NCBI GenBank assembly: GCA_965219015.1
Contig: CBDCNH010000011.1
Span: 496,001 to 560,000, forward strand
Length of the DNA: 64,000 nucleotides
Source of the DNA: CBDCNH01 sp965219015
GTDB lineage: Bacteria > Pseudomonadota > Alphaproteobacteria > Rhodobacterales > Rhodobacteraceae
Direction of reading: 5' to 3'
In this document: piece by piece, positions 1 to 8,259 of the stretch
Layout: every line of letters starts with the position of its first letter
Position numbering within the stretch: the stretch's first letter is position 1
The notes under the pieces: generated by a model
What the model saw: only the letters and a program-made list of their open reading frames with translations
What the model was told of the DNA's origin: nothing
Database searches by the model: none
Position numbers and translations under genes: made by a program

Positions 1-397
1 CGCGGAGGTCGAGCCGCGCCCGCGCCTCGGCGAGCGTCGGGCGATGGCCTGCGGGCACCCACCACATCGCGAAGTGCATGGCACCCAGCACCTCGAACCA
101 TTCCGCGCGGCGCTCGTAGAACTGGCGGTGGACGGTCTCGAACACGAACCGCGCGAGGCTCGGCGCGTCCTCCCAGACGGTCAGGTTCGAGACGTAGCGC
201 GGGTCGCCGTCGAGCTTGACCTCGGTGTTGCCGGTCCCCGGAGCGCCCGAGCCCTCGGCCATCCAGACGAAGCCGGGCATCCGGCGGCCCATCCCGTTGA
301 TCCGGTCGAGCGCGGCCATGAACTCCGCCACCCGCGGGTCGCCGGTCTCCGCGACGAGGCGCCCGACGTTGATCTCGGCCAGGTGCTGGCCCTTCAT
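1..397 (-). CDS. DUF3291 domain protein, truncated by window edge
   Basis: The reading frame starts at ATG 395-397 and runs off the left edge of the window after about 132 codons. The residues read like the DUF3291 family: an N-terminal stretch around HLAEINVGR, a middle segment with DRINGMGRRMPGFVWM, then YVSNLTVWED and a Trp/Tyr-rich stretch with RQFYERRAEWF and HFAMWWVPAGH. DUF3291 proteins are small alpha/beta-barrel proteins of unknown function. Its start codon overlaps the stop of the 51-aa ORF upstream (ATGA), so the two are probably translationally coupled and sit at the end of the nuoF transcript visible here. The C-terminus is not seen. Confidence 0.75.
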   Translation of the reverse strand, partial: MKGQHLAEINVGRLVAETGDPRVAEFMAALDRINGMGRRMPGFVWMAEGSGAPGTGNTEVKLDGDPRYVSNLTVWEDAPSLARFVFETVHRQFYERRAEWFEVLGAMHFAMWWVPAGHRPTLAEARARLDLR

Positions 398-549
398 GCC
401 GCGCGGAACGGAAGAAGCGCGCGCAGCCACGCGACCAGACGCACCGCGGCAATCGGTCGAGGCCGCAGTTCGCGCGTCGGTTCGAGCGCTTTCATCCGCG
501 CCTCGATCTCGCGTGCGAGAAGCTGATGGCTGACGCCGTGGAGACACAT
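394..549 (-). CDS. small 51-aa protein between nuoF and DUF3291 gene
   Basis: A short ORF of 51 codons begins at ATG 547-549, 20 bases after the nuoF stop, and ends with TGA overlapping the ATG of the next gene. It begins MCLHGVSHQLLAREIEA and ends WLRALLPFRAA; it is Arg/Leu rich and probably amphipathic, with no signal peptide. No family is recognised. Support comes from the tight packing (ATGA overlap) and a purine-rich stretch upstream of the start (AAAGGG). It may be a real small protein or simply a coupling leader for the DUF3291 gene. Confidence 0.5.
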   Translation of the reverse strand: MCLHGVSHQLLAREIEARMKALEPTRELRPRPIAAVRLVAWLRALLPFRAA

Positions 550-569
550 GGTCGAACCCTTTCGCTGCG

Positions 570-1865
570 CTATTCCGCTGCCACGGCGGTGACGCGGCCG
601 GTCCGCTTCGCGCGGATGCGGTCCTCGATCTCGTCGCGGAAGTGGCGCACCAGCCCCTGGATCGGCCAGGCCGCGGCATCGCCGAGCGCGCAGATGGTGT
701 GGCCCTCGACCTGCTTCGTGACGTCGAGGAGCATGTCGATCTCCTCGACCGCCGCGTCGCCCCTTACCAGGCGGTCCATCACGCGCATCATCCAGCCCGT
801 GCCCTCGCGGCAGGGCGTGCACTGGCCGCAGCTCTCGTGCTTGTAGAACGCCGACAGCCGCCAGATCGCGCGGATCACGTCGGTGGACTGGTCCATCACG
901 ATGACCGCCGCGGTGCCGAGGCCGGACTTCTGCTCGCGCAGCCAGTCGAAGTCCATGATCGCGTCGTCGCAGAGGCTCGCGGGGAGGAGCGGCACGGAGG
1001 CGCCGCCCGGGATCACCGCCTTGAGGTTCTTCCAGCCGCCGCGCACCCCGCCGCAATGCTTGTCGATGAGCTCGTGGAGCGTGATCGACATCGCCTCCTC
1101 GACGACACAGGGCTGGTTCACGTGGCCCGAGATGGCGAAGAGCTTCGTGCCCGCGTTGTTGGGCCGCCCGAAGCCCGCGAACCATTCCGGGCCGCGGCGC
1201 AGGATCGTCGGCACCACGGCGATCGATTCCACGTTGTTGACCGTCGTCGGGCAGCCGTAGAGCCCCGCACCGGCCGGGAACGGCGGCTTCATCCGCGGCA
1301 TCCCCTTCTTGCCCTCGAGGCTCTCGAGGAGGGCCGTCTCCTCGCCGCAGATGTACGCACCGGCGCCGTGCGTGAGGTAGAGGTCGAACGCCCAGCCCGA
1401 GCCGCAGGCATCCGCGCCAAGGTAGCCCGCGCCGTAGGCCTCGTCGATGGCGCGCTGCAGCGCCTCCTTCTCGCGGATGTACTCGCCGCGGATGTAGATG
1501 TAGCCCGCGTTGGCCCCCATCGCGAACCCGGCGATGAGGCAGCCCTCGACGAGGGTGTGCGGGTCGTGCCGCATGATCTCGCGGTCCTTGCAGGTGCCGG
1601 GCTCGCTCTCGTCGGCATTGACGACGAGGTAGGCGGGGCGCCCGTCGCTCTCCTTCGGCATGAACGACCACTTCAGCCCCGTGGGAAAGCCCGCTCCGCC
1701 GCGGCCCCGCAGGCCCGAGGCCTTCATCTCGGTGACGATCTGGTCGCGGCCGCGGGCGATGATCGCCGCCGTGCCGTCCCAGGCGCCGCGCGACTCGGCG
1801 CCCGCGAGGCTGCGGTCGTACATGCCGTAGAGGTTGGTGAAGATCCGGTCAGCATCGCTCAGCAT
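570..1865 (-). CDS. nuoF: NADH-quinone oxidoreductase subunit F
   Basis: This is the NADH- and FMN-binding subunit of respiratory complex I, in the peripheral arm facing the cytoplasm, where it oxidises NADH and passes electrons through FMN to a [4Fe-4S] cluster (N3). The 431 aa match the usual family length. The glycine-rich NADH/FMN motif GLRGRGGAGFPTG lies at residues 51-63, YICGEETALLESLEG at about 171-185, and the cluster ligands SCGQCTPC at 345-352 with a fourth Cys in TICALGD near residue 391. It follows the DUF5337 gene by 3 bases and is followed by a 51-aa ORF and DUF3291; nuoG would be expected further left, outside the window. Confidence 0.97.
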   Translation of the reverse strand: MLSDADRIFTNLYGMYDRSLAGAESRGAWDGTAAIIARGRDQIVTEMKASGLRGRGGAGFPTGLKWSFMPKESDGRPAYLVVNADESEPGTCKDREIMRHDPHTLVEGCLIAGFAMGANAGYIYIRGEYIREKEALQRAIDEAYGAGYLGADACGSGWAFDLYLTHGAGAYICGEETALLESLEGKKGMPRMKPPFPAGAGLYGCPTTVNNVESIAVVPTILRRGPEWFAGFGRPNNAGTKLFAISGHVNQPCVVEEAMSITLHELIDKHCGGVRGGWKNLKAVIPGGASVPLLPASLCDDAIMDFDWLREQKSGLGTAAVIVMDQSTDVIRAIWRLSAFYKHESCGQCTPCREGTGWMMRVMDRLVRGDAAVEEIDMLLDVTKQVEGHTICALGDAAAWPIQGLVRHFRDEIEDRIRAKRTGRVTAVAAE

Positions 1866-1868
1866 GGT

Positions 1869-2111
1869 CTACCCCCGTCTGTCATCCCGTGCGGCGAGCC
1901 CCGCGCGCCACACCCGATATGTGACCGCCAGCGACCAGATAAAGGCCGCCAGCGCAATGAGGTCGAAGAGCACAGCCGTCCGCGTGCTCCAGCCGAACCG
2001 GACCGCCGCCCACTGCGCCACGAACCAGCCGAGCATCGTCACCACGATCACCAAAGCTGCGATCCGCGCTTGCCGGGCGCGCGCCGCGGCGCGGTCGGGG
2101 GATGCGCTCAA
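1869..2111 (-). CDS. DUF5337-type small membrane protein in nuo operon
   Basis: An 80-aa protein with two hydrophobic segments (about residues 17-35 and 46-66) and a basic C-terminus, RVWRAGLAARDDRRG. It matches my memory of the DUF5337 proteins found between nuoE and nuoF in Rhodobacterales; the function is unknown, perhaps complex I assembly or accessory. The only start that fits is TTG at 2109-2111, which overlaps the stop of the preceding gene (TTGA), suggesting translational coupling. The family name is from memory and would need an HMM search; the membrane topology is read directly from the sequence. Confidence 0.7.
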   Translation of the reverse strand: MSASPDRAAARARQARIAALVIVVTMLGWFVAQWAAVRFGWSTRTAVLFDLIALAAFIWSLAVTYRVWRAGLAARDDRRG

Positions 2112-3205
2112 TAGATCTCGCCGTCCTCGACGCGGCGCGAGAACTCGGTCGAGCCGCCGCTCGCCAGCGTCGTCGCCTGCGCGACCCAGTCATCGCGGGC
2201 GACGCGGCCGCGGAAGCCCTCGAGGTGGTCGTCGACCCATTCGATCTCCTTCGGCCCCCAGGTCGCGATCTGGTCGTAATGGTAGATGCCAAGGTCGTGC
2301 AGCACGCCCTCGAGCTTCGGGCCGACACCGCGGATCCGCTTCAGATCGTCCGCCTGCCCGTCGCGCGGCGCGCCAAGCAGCTCCGGCTTGCCCGCGTCGT
2401 CGGCCGCGCCGTTGGGCAGGGCCGCCGGTTCGCGCAGCGTTCCCATCGTGGCGTCTCGCGGCATCTCGACCGGCATCTCGACCGGAGCAGGGCGGATGTC
2501 CTCGTCCGCCGGCCGGGGATGGATCGGCACCGGGGGCGCATCGGCGACGGGCTCGTGCGGCGCGGGCGCCGATGGCGCGAGCGTCGCGATGGGCGTCGCC
2601 TGCCGCGGCGGCGTCGCGGCGACGGGTTGCTCCGTGACGGGTTGCTCCGTGACGGGTTGCTCCGTGACGGGTTGCTCCGCTGCGGGAAGCCTGGCGACAG
2701 GTGGCGTGGTCGCGGGGGCCCGCGTCTCCGGGGACGCACCCCCGAGCTTCTCGGACACGGTGTCCCTGACCCTCGCGATCGTCGACTGCGCCAGCGGCTG
2801 CAGCGTGTTGGTCGTGAACTCCTCGAACTTCACCTGGAGCGCGCTCGGCTCGAGGGTGGCGGCATCGCGCTCGGCCTCGCCCGGGCGCAGCGGGCGCACG
2901 AACATCTCGGGCTTGTGCGCCTCCAGACGGACGCGCTCCAGCGTGCCCGTCTCCGGTTCGATCCTGTGGACGCCCGGCAGAGTGACCTCGCCCGGACCCG
3001 GCAAGGCGCGGCAGAAGACGATGCTCAGGAACGCGAAGATGACCGCAAAGGCAATCGCGGCGAAGAAGATCCCCTGCATCCACATCAGGTTGCCCAGGAG
3101 GATCGACAGCCCGAGCACGCCCGCGCCCGCGCCCGCCGCGATCCCCAGACAGGTGATCACGCACACGAGCCCTCCTGATCCCGTGGTTCCGGTCGGTCCC
3201 GCCAT
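2108..3205 (-). CDS. membrane-anchored helix-hairpin-helix protein of the nuo operon
   Basis: A 365-aa protein starting at ATG 3203-3205. Two hydrophobic helices occupy about residues 13-35 and 42-70, followed by a long Pro/Glu/Ala-rich linker and a C-terminal domain with LKRIRGVGPKLEGVLHDLG and YHYDQIATWGPKEIEWVDD, a helix-hairpin-helix-like fold. In many Rhodobacterales a similar domain sits at the C-terminus of NuoE itself; here it is a separate gene just downstream of nuoE. The linker carries a perfect 5-residue repeat (TEQPV). The role is not established; an accessory or assembly factor of complex I is an inference from position. A longer upstream in-frame extension was rejected because it lacks coding character. 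Confidence 0.7.
   Translation of the reverse strand: MAGPTGTTGSGGLVCVITCLGIAAGAGAGVLGLSILLGNLMWMQGIFFAAIAFAVIFAFLSIVFCRALPGPGEVTLPGVHRIEPETGTLERVRLEAHKPEMFVRPLRPGEAERDAATLEPSALQVKFEEFTTNTLQPLAQSTIARVRDTVSEKLGGASPETRAPATTPPVARLPAAEQPVTEQPVTEQPVTEQPVAATPPRQATPIATLAPSAPAPHEPVADAPPVPIHPRPADEDIRPAPVEMPVEMPRDATMGTLREPAALPNGAADDAGKPELLGAPRDGQADDLKRIRGVGPKLEGVLHDLGIYHYDQIATWGPKEIEWVDDHLEGFRGRVARDDWVAQATTLASGGSTEFSRRVEDGEIY
2621..2680 (-). repeat. four 15-bp tandem repeats in the HhH protein linker
   Basis: Four head-to-tail copies of a 15-bp unit (gacgggttgctccgt, the last copy differing at its final base) encode repeated TEQPV pentapeptides in the disordered linker of the HhH membrane protein. Such in-frame repeats are prone to copy-number change by slippage. 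Confidence 0.95.
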
Positions 3206-3350
3206 AGCCGCTCTCCCCCTGCCGTTTCGAGGGAGCCTAACGCAGAACGCAGGGTGTGATCTAGCCACCCGTTTCAGGCGCGACCGGAAGACGGAACAGG
3301 CAGCATCCGCCGGGATCGCGGCACGCCGGCAGACGGCCGCTCCGGCGGGA

Positions 3351-4337
3351 TCAGCCCGGCTTGCGCGCGTCGCCGCCGTCCTGCGGCACACCGTGCGGGT
3401 CCGCGCCGGCGGCCTCCTTGGCATCGGGCACCGCGTTCTTCGGGCCCGGCGTGCCCTTGTCCGGGGCGGGGCCGGACGCCTCGGGCTTGGCCGCCGTCGT
3501 TGCCACCGCCTCGTGCTCGGTGACGCCGGTGCGGTCGATCGGATGGCCTGCGCCGGGCCGTGGCGCATGGGCGTCGGCGCGGTCGTCCTCGCCCCGCTCG
3601 GGCGGCACGCCGTCGTCGCCCTCGCGCGGGCGCCATGCGGTGACGAGCGGCATCTCGGTGCCGTCGATGCGCTTCACGGTGTCGCCGAGGTCGATGGCGG
3701 CCTGGACCGAGTAGTTATGCGCGGCGAGGTCGCGGGCGCCCTCCTCCGGCTTCAGGCTGGTGAGCCCCGAGGCGGGCTCGGAGGCGAAGCGCCCGTCCTG
3801 CGGCCCCGGCACCGGCACGCGACCCTCGCGCAGGTCGGACAGGATCGCCTCGAAGCGCTCGGGCGTGAGGTCCTCGTAGTAGTCCTTGCCGATCTGCGCC
3901 ATCGGCGCGTTGGCGCAGGCCCCGAGACACTCGACCTCCTCCCAGCTGAGCGCGCCGTCGGCCGAACGCACGAACGGCCGCGGTGCGATGTGGCGCTTGC
4001 AGGCGTCGATGAGCGCGTCCGAGCCCATGATCATGCACGACGTGGTGCCGCAGACCTGGACATGCGCCACGTCGCCCACCCGCTCGAGCTGGAACATGAA
4101 GTAGAACGTCGCCACCTCGAGCGCGCGGATGTAGGCCACGCCCACCAGGTCCGCGACATGCTCGATGGCGGGCCGCGAGAGCCAGCCCTCCTGCTCCTGC
4201 GCGCGCCACAGGATCGGGATGATGGCGCTCGCCTGCCGGCCCTCGGGGTACTTCGTCATCTCGGCCTCCGCCCACGCCCGGTTCGCGTCGGTGAAGGCGA
4301 AGCCCGCGGGCTGGCTCTGGCTCAGGCGGCGCAGCAT
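3351..4337 (-). CDS. nuoE: NADH-quinone oxidoreductase subunit E with long acidic tail
   Basis: This is the [2Fe-2S] (N1a) subunit of complex I. The thioredoxin-like domain covers roughly residues 1-165, with ligands C96 and C101 (VCGTTSC) and C137 and C141 (ECLGAC). The 328 aa are about twice the size of E. coli NuoE because of a C-terminal extension of about 160 residues rich in Pro, Gly, Asp and Ala with no recognisable fold. In many Rhodobacterales such extensions end in a helix-hairpin-helix domain; here that domain is in the next gene. The start ATG at 4335-4337 has a GGGAG motif upstream. It lies 64 bases after nuoD. Confidence 0.95.
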   Translation of the reverse strand: MLRRLSQSQPAGFAFTDANRAWAEAEMTKYPEGRQASAIIPILWRAQEQEGWLSRPAIEHVADLVGVAYIRALEVATFYFMFQLERVGDVAHVQVCGTTSCMIMGSDALIDACKRHIAPRPFVRSADGALSWEEVECLGACANAPMAQIGKDYYEDLTPERFEAILSDLREGRVPVPGPQDGRFASEPASGLTSLKPEEGARDLAAHNYSVQAAIDLGDTVKRIDGTEMPLVTAWRPREGDDGVPPERGEDDRADAHAPRPGAGHPIDRTGVTEHEAVATTAAKPEASGPAPDKGTPGPKNAVPDAKEAAGADPHGVPQDGGDARKPG

Positions 4338-4401
4338 CGGCGCACTCCCTCTCTAGGTGGTCCGCGATTGGGCTAGCGCAGCGGCGCGGCGGGCGCCAGC
4401 G

Positions 4402-5613
4402 TCAGCGGTCGATCTCGCCGAACACCACGTCGAGCGTCCCGATGATCGCACAGACGTCGGCCAGCAGATGCCCCTTCGCCATGGCGTCGATCGCCTGGAG
4501 ATGCGGGTACCCCGGCGCGCGCAGCTTGGCGCGGTAGGGCCTGTTGGTGCCGTCGGCGACAAGGTAGACCCCGAACTCCCCCTTCGGCGCCTCGACCGCC
4601 GCGTAGACCTCGCCCGCCGGCACGTGAAACCCTTCGGTGTAGAGCTTGAAGTGATGGATCAGCGCCTCCATCGACGTCTTCATGTCGGTCCGTGACGGCG
4701 GCGTGACCTTGCCGCGCGCCAGCACGTCGCCGCGCTCGACGCGGAGCATGGCGCAGGCCTGCCGGATGATCGCGGTCGACTCGCGCATCTCGCCCATGCG
4801 GCACAGATAGCGGTCGTAGCAGTCGCCGTTGACGCCCACGGGGATCTTGAAGTCGAACTCGTCATAGCACTCGTAGGGCTGGGCGCGGCGCAGGTCCCAG
4901 GCGAGCCCGGAGCCGCGCGCCATCACGCCCGAGAACGACCAGTCCTGGATCTGCTGCTCGGTGACGATGCCGATGTCGGCGTTGCGCTGCTTGAAGATGC
5001 GGTTGTCGGTCAGGAGCCCGTCGATGTCGTCGAGCGTCTTGGGAAACGCGATGGCCCATTCGTCGATGTCCTCGACGAGCCGGTCGGGCAGGTCCTGATG
5101 CACGCCGCCGGGCCGGAAGTAGGCCGCGTGGAGCCGGGCCCCGCAGGCCCGCTCGTAGAACACCATCAGCTTCTCGCGCTCCTCGAAGCCCCAGAGCGGC
5201 GGCGTCAGCGCGCCGATGTCGAGTGCTCCGGTGGTGACGTTGAGGAGGTGGCTGAGGATGCGGCCGATCTCGCAGTAGAGCACCCGGATGATCGACGCGC
5301 GCCGCGGCACCGGCGTGCCCGTCAGCCGCTCGATCGCGAGGCACCAGGCGTGCTCCTGGTTCATCGGCGCCACGTAGTCGAGCCGGTCGAAGTAGGGCAG
5401 GTTCTGGAGGTACGTGCGGCTCTCCATCAGCTTCTCGGTCCCGCGGTGCAGGAGCCCGATGTGCGGGTCGCAGCGTTCGATCACCTCGCCGTCGATCTCG
5501 AGCACGAGCCGCAGGACGCCGTGCGCGGCAGGGTGTTGCGGGCCGAAGTTGATGTTGAAGTTGCGGATCTTCTGCTCGCCCGTGAGCGCGTCCTCGAACT
5601 GGGTGCCGTCCAT
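4402..5613 (-). CDS. nuoD: NADH-quinone oxidoreductase subunit D
   Basis: The 49-kDa-type subunit of complex I, which with NuoB forms the quinone-binding chamber. The start is placed at ATG 5611-5613 (protein begins MDGTQFEDA), giving 403 aa, normal for the family, with an AGAGGA ribosome site upstream; the longer upstream frame is non-coding. Family landmarks are NFGPQHPAAHGVLR near residue 22, HIGLLHRGTEKLME near 53, and the C-terminal GEFGVYLVADGTNRPYR and DVVFGEIDR. It follows the first of two sulfotransferase genes by 82 bases instead of following nuoC directly as is usual. Confidence 0.97.
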   Translation of the reverse strand: MDGTQFEDALTGEQKIRNFNINFGPQHPAAHGVLRLVLEIDGEVIERCDPHIGLLHRGTEKLMESRTYLQNLPYFDRLDYVAPMNQEHAWCLAIERLTGTPVPRRASIIRVLYCEIGRILSHLLNVTTGALDIGALTPPLWGFEEREKLMVFYERACGARLHAAYFRPGGVHQDLPDRLVEDIDEWAIAFPKTLDDIDGLLTDNRIFKQRNADIGIVTEQQIQDWSFSGVMARGSGLAWDLRRAQPYECYDEFDFKIPVGVNGDCYDRYLCRMGEMRESTAIIRQACAMLRVERGDVLARGKVTPPSRTDMKTSMEALIHHFKLYTEGFHVPAGEVYAAVEAPKGEFGVYLVADGTNRPYRAKLRAPGYPHLQAIDAMAKGHLLADVCAIIGTLDVVFGEIDR

Positions 5614-5695
5614 CTTCTTCGTCCTCTCACGCCTTGCGTCCACCGACATATAGGCCCGATCACCATGCAGCGCAGCCCCGTGCGACGTCCATGAC

Positions 5696-6628
5696 CTATT
5701 CGGTCGCGGGGCCGTGCCAGGCCGCGGGGACCGCCGCGCCGAACCGCTCGGCCGCGAACGCATAGACCGGAGCGAACGCTGCCCGTGCCGCCGCGATGTC
5801 CTCGGGACGCGGTCTGGCGTCGTCCTTCGATGCGGCGTTGACGCGACGCCCGACATGCCAGTCCGGCGCCCCGAGGCCGAGGAAGTCCGCGATCCGCGCC
5901 AACTCCTGCGGCTCCCGGACGGTCTCGTAGAAGAGATAGAGGATGCGGTCCGCGGGCACGACCGATTCGAGCGCTGCGATGGTTCGGTCGTACCGGCTCC
6001 GCGCGTGATGTCGGCTGCCGGGATCCTGGACGGCGTCGTCGAAGGCCTGCCGCAGTGCCGCCAGCTTGTCCCCGTCCCCACCCGGCCAGTGCCGCTCTCG
6101 GTGCCGGACGCCCGACCAGAGCCGCTCGACCGGATCGCGCATGGCGAAGATGAACCGCACGTCGCGGTGCAGCGCCGCCATCCGCGCGAAGACGGCCGGG
6201 TCGAGCTCGGCGTATTCCGGCGTCAGTTCGCCCGCGACCGCCTCGCCCCGGTAGCCCGCCATCATCCGGCGCGCATAGTCCTCGATCGACCCGTCCGCCC
6301 GTGCCGCGAGCCGCGTCCGCGTCAGCCGCAGGCGCACGAGGGCCGCCTCCCGCGCGCTCGGCCGGAGCGCCGCGCGGAGCACGCCCCATGCCGCGTCGCG
6401 CACCAGCTTGCGGTGCCGCGCGAGCACCGCCGGCGGATAGCCCTCCGGCCGCGCCAGGGTCCAGTAGTGCATCTCCTTGACGCGCGGGATGTGACAGTCC
6501 GGGTGCCGCGAGAGCTCCGACGCGAGCCAGCTCGTCGACGCCTTCTGCGCCCCCACGCAGAAGAAGAGCGTCCCGAGCTTCGGATACATCCGCTCGAACG
6601 GACCGACGGGAGGCGACATGTCCGTCAC
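5696..6628 (-). CDS. sulfotransferase family protein (second of a tandem pair)
   Basis: A 310-aa PAPS-dependent sulfotransferase-like protein. The 5'-phosphosulfate-binding loop is seen as FFCVGAQKASTSW (about residues 22-34) and the 3'-phosphate site as FIFAMRDPVERLWSGVRH near residues 140-160. I prefer GTG 6626-6628 as start because it overlaps the stop of the upstream sulfotransferase (GTGA). The loop reads KASTSW where the partner gene has the more canonical KAGTTW. The acceptor is unknown; glycans, lipids and proteins are all possible. It is a paralogue of the next gene upstream and the two sit, co-directional, between nuoC and nuoD. Confidence 0.85.
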   Translation of the reverse strand: MTDMSPPVGPFERMYPKLGTLFFCVGAQKASTSWLASELSRHPDCHIPRVKEMHYWTLARPEGYPPAVLARHRKLVRDAAWGVLRAALRPSAREAALVRLRLTRTRLAARADGSIEDYARRMMAGYRGEAVAGELTPEYAELDPAVFARMAALHRDVRFIFAMRDPVERLWSGVRHRERHWPGGDGDKLAALRQAFDDAVQDPGSRHHARSRYDRTIAALESVVPADRILYLFYETVREPQELARIADFLGLGAPDWHVGRRVNAASKDDARPRPEDIAAARAAFAPVYAFAAERFGAAVPAAWHGPATE

Positions 6629-7551
6629 GGCGCCGGGCGCTCGCGCCACCGGTCCGGCACTGCCGCGCCAAAGCGCGCGGCAACGGCGACGTAGACCGGG
6701 TCGAGCATGGCCCGCGCGGCGGCCAGGTCCGCGTCCGGCGGGGCCAGGCCGGGACGCCGGCTCTCGTTGAGGCGCCGCTCCGGATCGACCGGGCCGGGCG
6801 CCAGCCCGAGGAAATCGGTCAGGCGGCGGTACGCGCCGGGATCGAACAGCGTCTCGTAGAAAAGGTAGAGCACCCGCTCCGCCGGCACCGCCGCCTCAAG
6901 CGCGGCGATGGTCCGTGGGTAGTCGCAGCGCCGGTGGTTCAGATCGTCCGGGTCCGCGACCGCGTCCCGGAACCGTGCCAGAAGCTCCGCGTCAGGCATG
7001 GTGCCCGCGCGCAACGCCGCGCGGTAAAGGTGCTTCACCCCGGACCACAGACGGTCCACCGGGTCGCGCATCACGAACACGAAGCGCGTCTCGGGATGGA
7101 GCGCTGCCATCGCGCGGAACTCCTCCGCGTCGAGGAGCTGATAGTTTGGCGTCAATTCCCCCGCGACCGGCTGGCCCGCATGTCCCGTCATCAGGTAGGC
7201 GACATAGTCTGCGCGGCTCTCGGGCTCCGGCGCGTGGCGCAGGATCCGCGCGTAATGCCGCGCCGTCCCGAGCGAGCGCGACGCCGCCCGCAACCGCCAG
7301 GGGAGCAGCACGGCACGACGCCAGGCCTGCTCCAGTTCCCGGACGCGCGCGTCCGCCCACCCTTGCGCGAAGCGATGCGGCCCCTCGAAGCGCCAGTCCC
7401 AGTACCGCACCTCCTTGACCGGCGGCAGATGGCACTCCGGATGGTCCTGCAACATGCTCCAGATCCAGGTCGTCCCCGCCTTCTGCGCGCCTACGCAGAA
7501 GAACACCCGCTCGAGCCCCGGATAGCCGTTCGCCAGGAGTGCCGTCGTCAT
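6625..7551 (-). CDS. sulfotransferase family protein (first of a tandem pair)
   Basis: A 308-aa sulfotransferase-like protein. The PAPS 5'-phosphosulfate loop GAQKAGTTW is at residues 21-29 and the 3'-phosphate-binding MRDPVDRLWS at 161-170, with GELTPNYQ near 131-138. The start ATG at 7549-7551 follows the nuoC stop by 46 bases. Its stop overlaps the likely GTG start of a second, clearly homologous sulfotransferase, so the pair probably arose by tandem duplication and is co-translated. Codon usage looks like that of the surrounding genes. The substrate cannot be deduced. Confidence 0.88.
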   Translation of the reverse strand: MTTALLANGYPGLERVFFCVGAQKAGTTWIWSMLQDHPECHLPPVKEVRYWDWRFEGPHRFAQGWADARVRELEQAWRRAVLLPWRLRAASRSLGTARHYARILRHAPEPESRADYVAYLMTGHAGQPVAGELTPNYQLLDAEEFRAMAALHPETRFVFVMRDPVDRLWSGVKHLYRAALRAGTMPDAELLARFRDAVADPDDLNHRRCDYPRTIAALEAAVPAERVLYLFYETLFDPGAYRRLTDFLGLAPGPVDPERRLNESRRPGLAPPDADLAAARAMLDPVYVAVAARFGAAVPDRWRERPAP

Positions 7552-7597
7552 GCGTCAGGGCCCCGCGGCATAGCCTCATGCGGGTGGCGGCGAACGG

Positions 7598-8251
7598 TCA
7601 CTTCGCAGCGTCTGTCTTCGCCTTGTCGTCGCCGGGGAGCATGTACTGCGCGCCCTCCCACGGGCTCAGGAAATCGAACTGCCGGTACTCCTGCACGAGG
7701 CTCACCGGCTCGTAGACCACGCGCTTCTGGGTCTCGTCGAAGCGCACCTCGGTGTAGCCCGTGGTGGGGAAGTCCTTGCGGAGAGGATGGCCGCGGAATC
7801 CGTAGTCGGTCAGCAGGCGCCGCAGGTCGGGATGGCCCGCGAAGAGGATCCCGAACAGGTCGAAGACCTCGCGCTCGTACCAGTTCGCCGCCTCGAACAC
7901 GCCGGTGATCGAGGGCACGAGATCGTCCTCGCGCACCGGCACCTTCACCCGGATGCGGTGGTTCTGGTACATCGACAGGAAGTGATAGACCACGTCGTAG
8001 CGCGCCGGACGCGCCGGATAGTCGACCGCGGTGAGGTCGATCAGCGTCGTGAAGCGGCAGGCGCCGTCGGTCTTGAGAAACTCGACGAAGCCCGCGAGCG
8101 AGTTGAGCGTGGCGACGAGCGTCAGCTCGCCCTGCCGCACGTCGACGTGCTGCACGCAGTCGGGCCGCTGCGCCGCGATATGCCGACCGAGCTCCTCGAG
8201 CGCCTCGATCGCGGGCGTGCGGGGGTCGGCCAGGGTCAGGTCGTCGGCCAT
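7598..8251 (-). CDS. nuoC: NADH-quinone oxidoreductase subunit C
   Basis: The 30-kDa-type subunit of complex I. With the start at ATG 8249-8251 (MADDLTLADPR) it has 217 aa, typical for a stand-alone NuoC. The family signature is visible as ANWYEREVFDLFGILFAGHP followed by DLRRLLTDYGFRGHPLRKDFP. It follows nuoB by 8 bases. The longer open frame extending into nuoB is a shadow. Downstream, the usual nuoD is displaced by two sulfotransferase genes. Confidence 0.96.
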   Translation of the reverse strand: MADDLTLADPRTPAIEALEELGRHIAAQRPDCVQHVDVRQGELTLVATLNSLAGFVEFLKTDGACRFTTLIDLTAVDYPARPARYDVVYHFLSMYQNHRIRVKVPVREDDLVPSITGVFEAANWYEREVFDLFGILFAGHPDLRRLLTDYGFRGHPLRKDFPTTGYTEVRFDETQKRVVYEPVSLVQEYRQFDFLSPWEGAQYMLPGDDKAKTDAAK

Positions 8252-8259
8252 GTCGTCTC

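Noticed and set aside
2621..2680. CRISPR-like direct repeats
   Set aside because: The 15-bp units are contiguous without spacers and in frame in a coding region. No CRISPR array was seen in the window.
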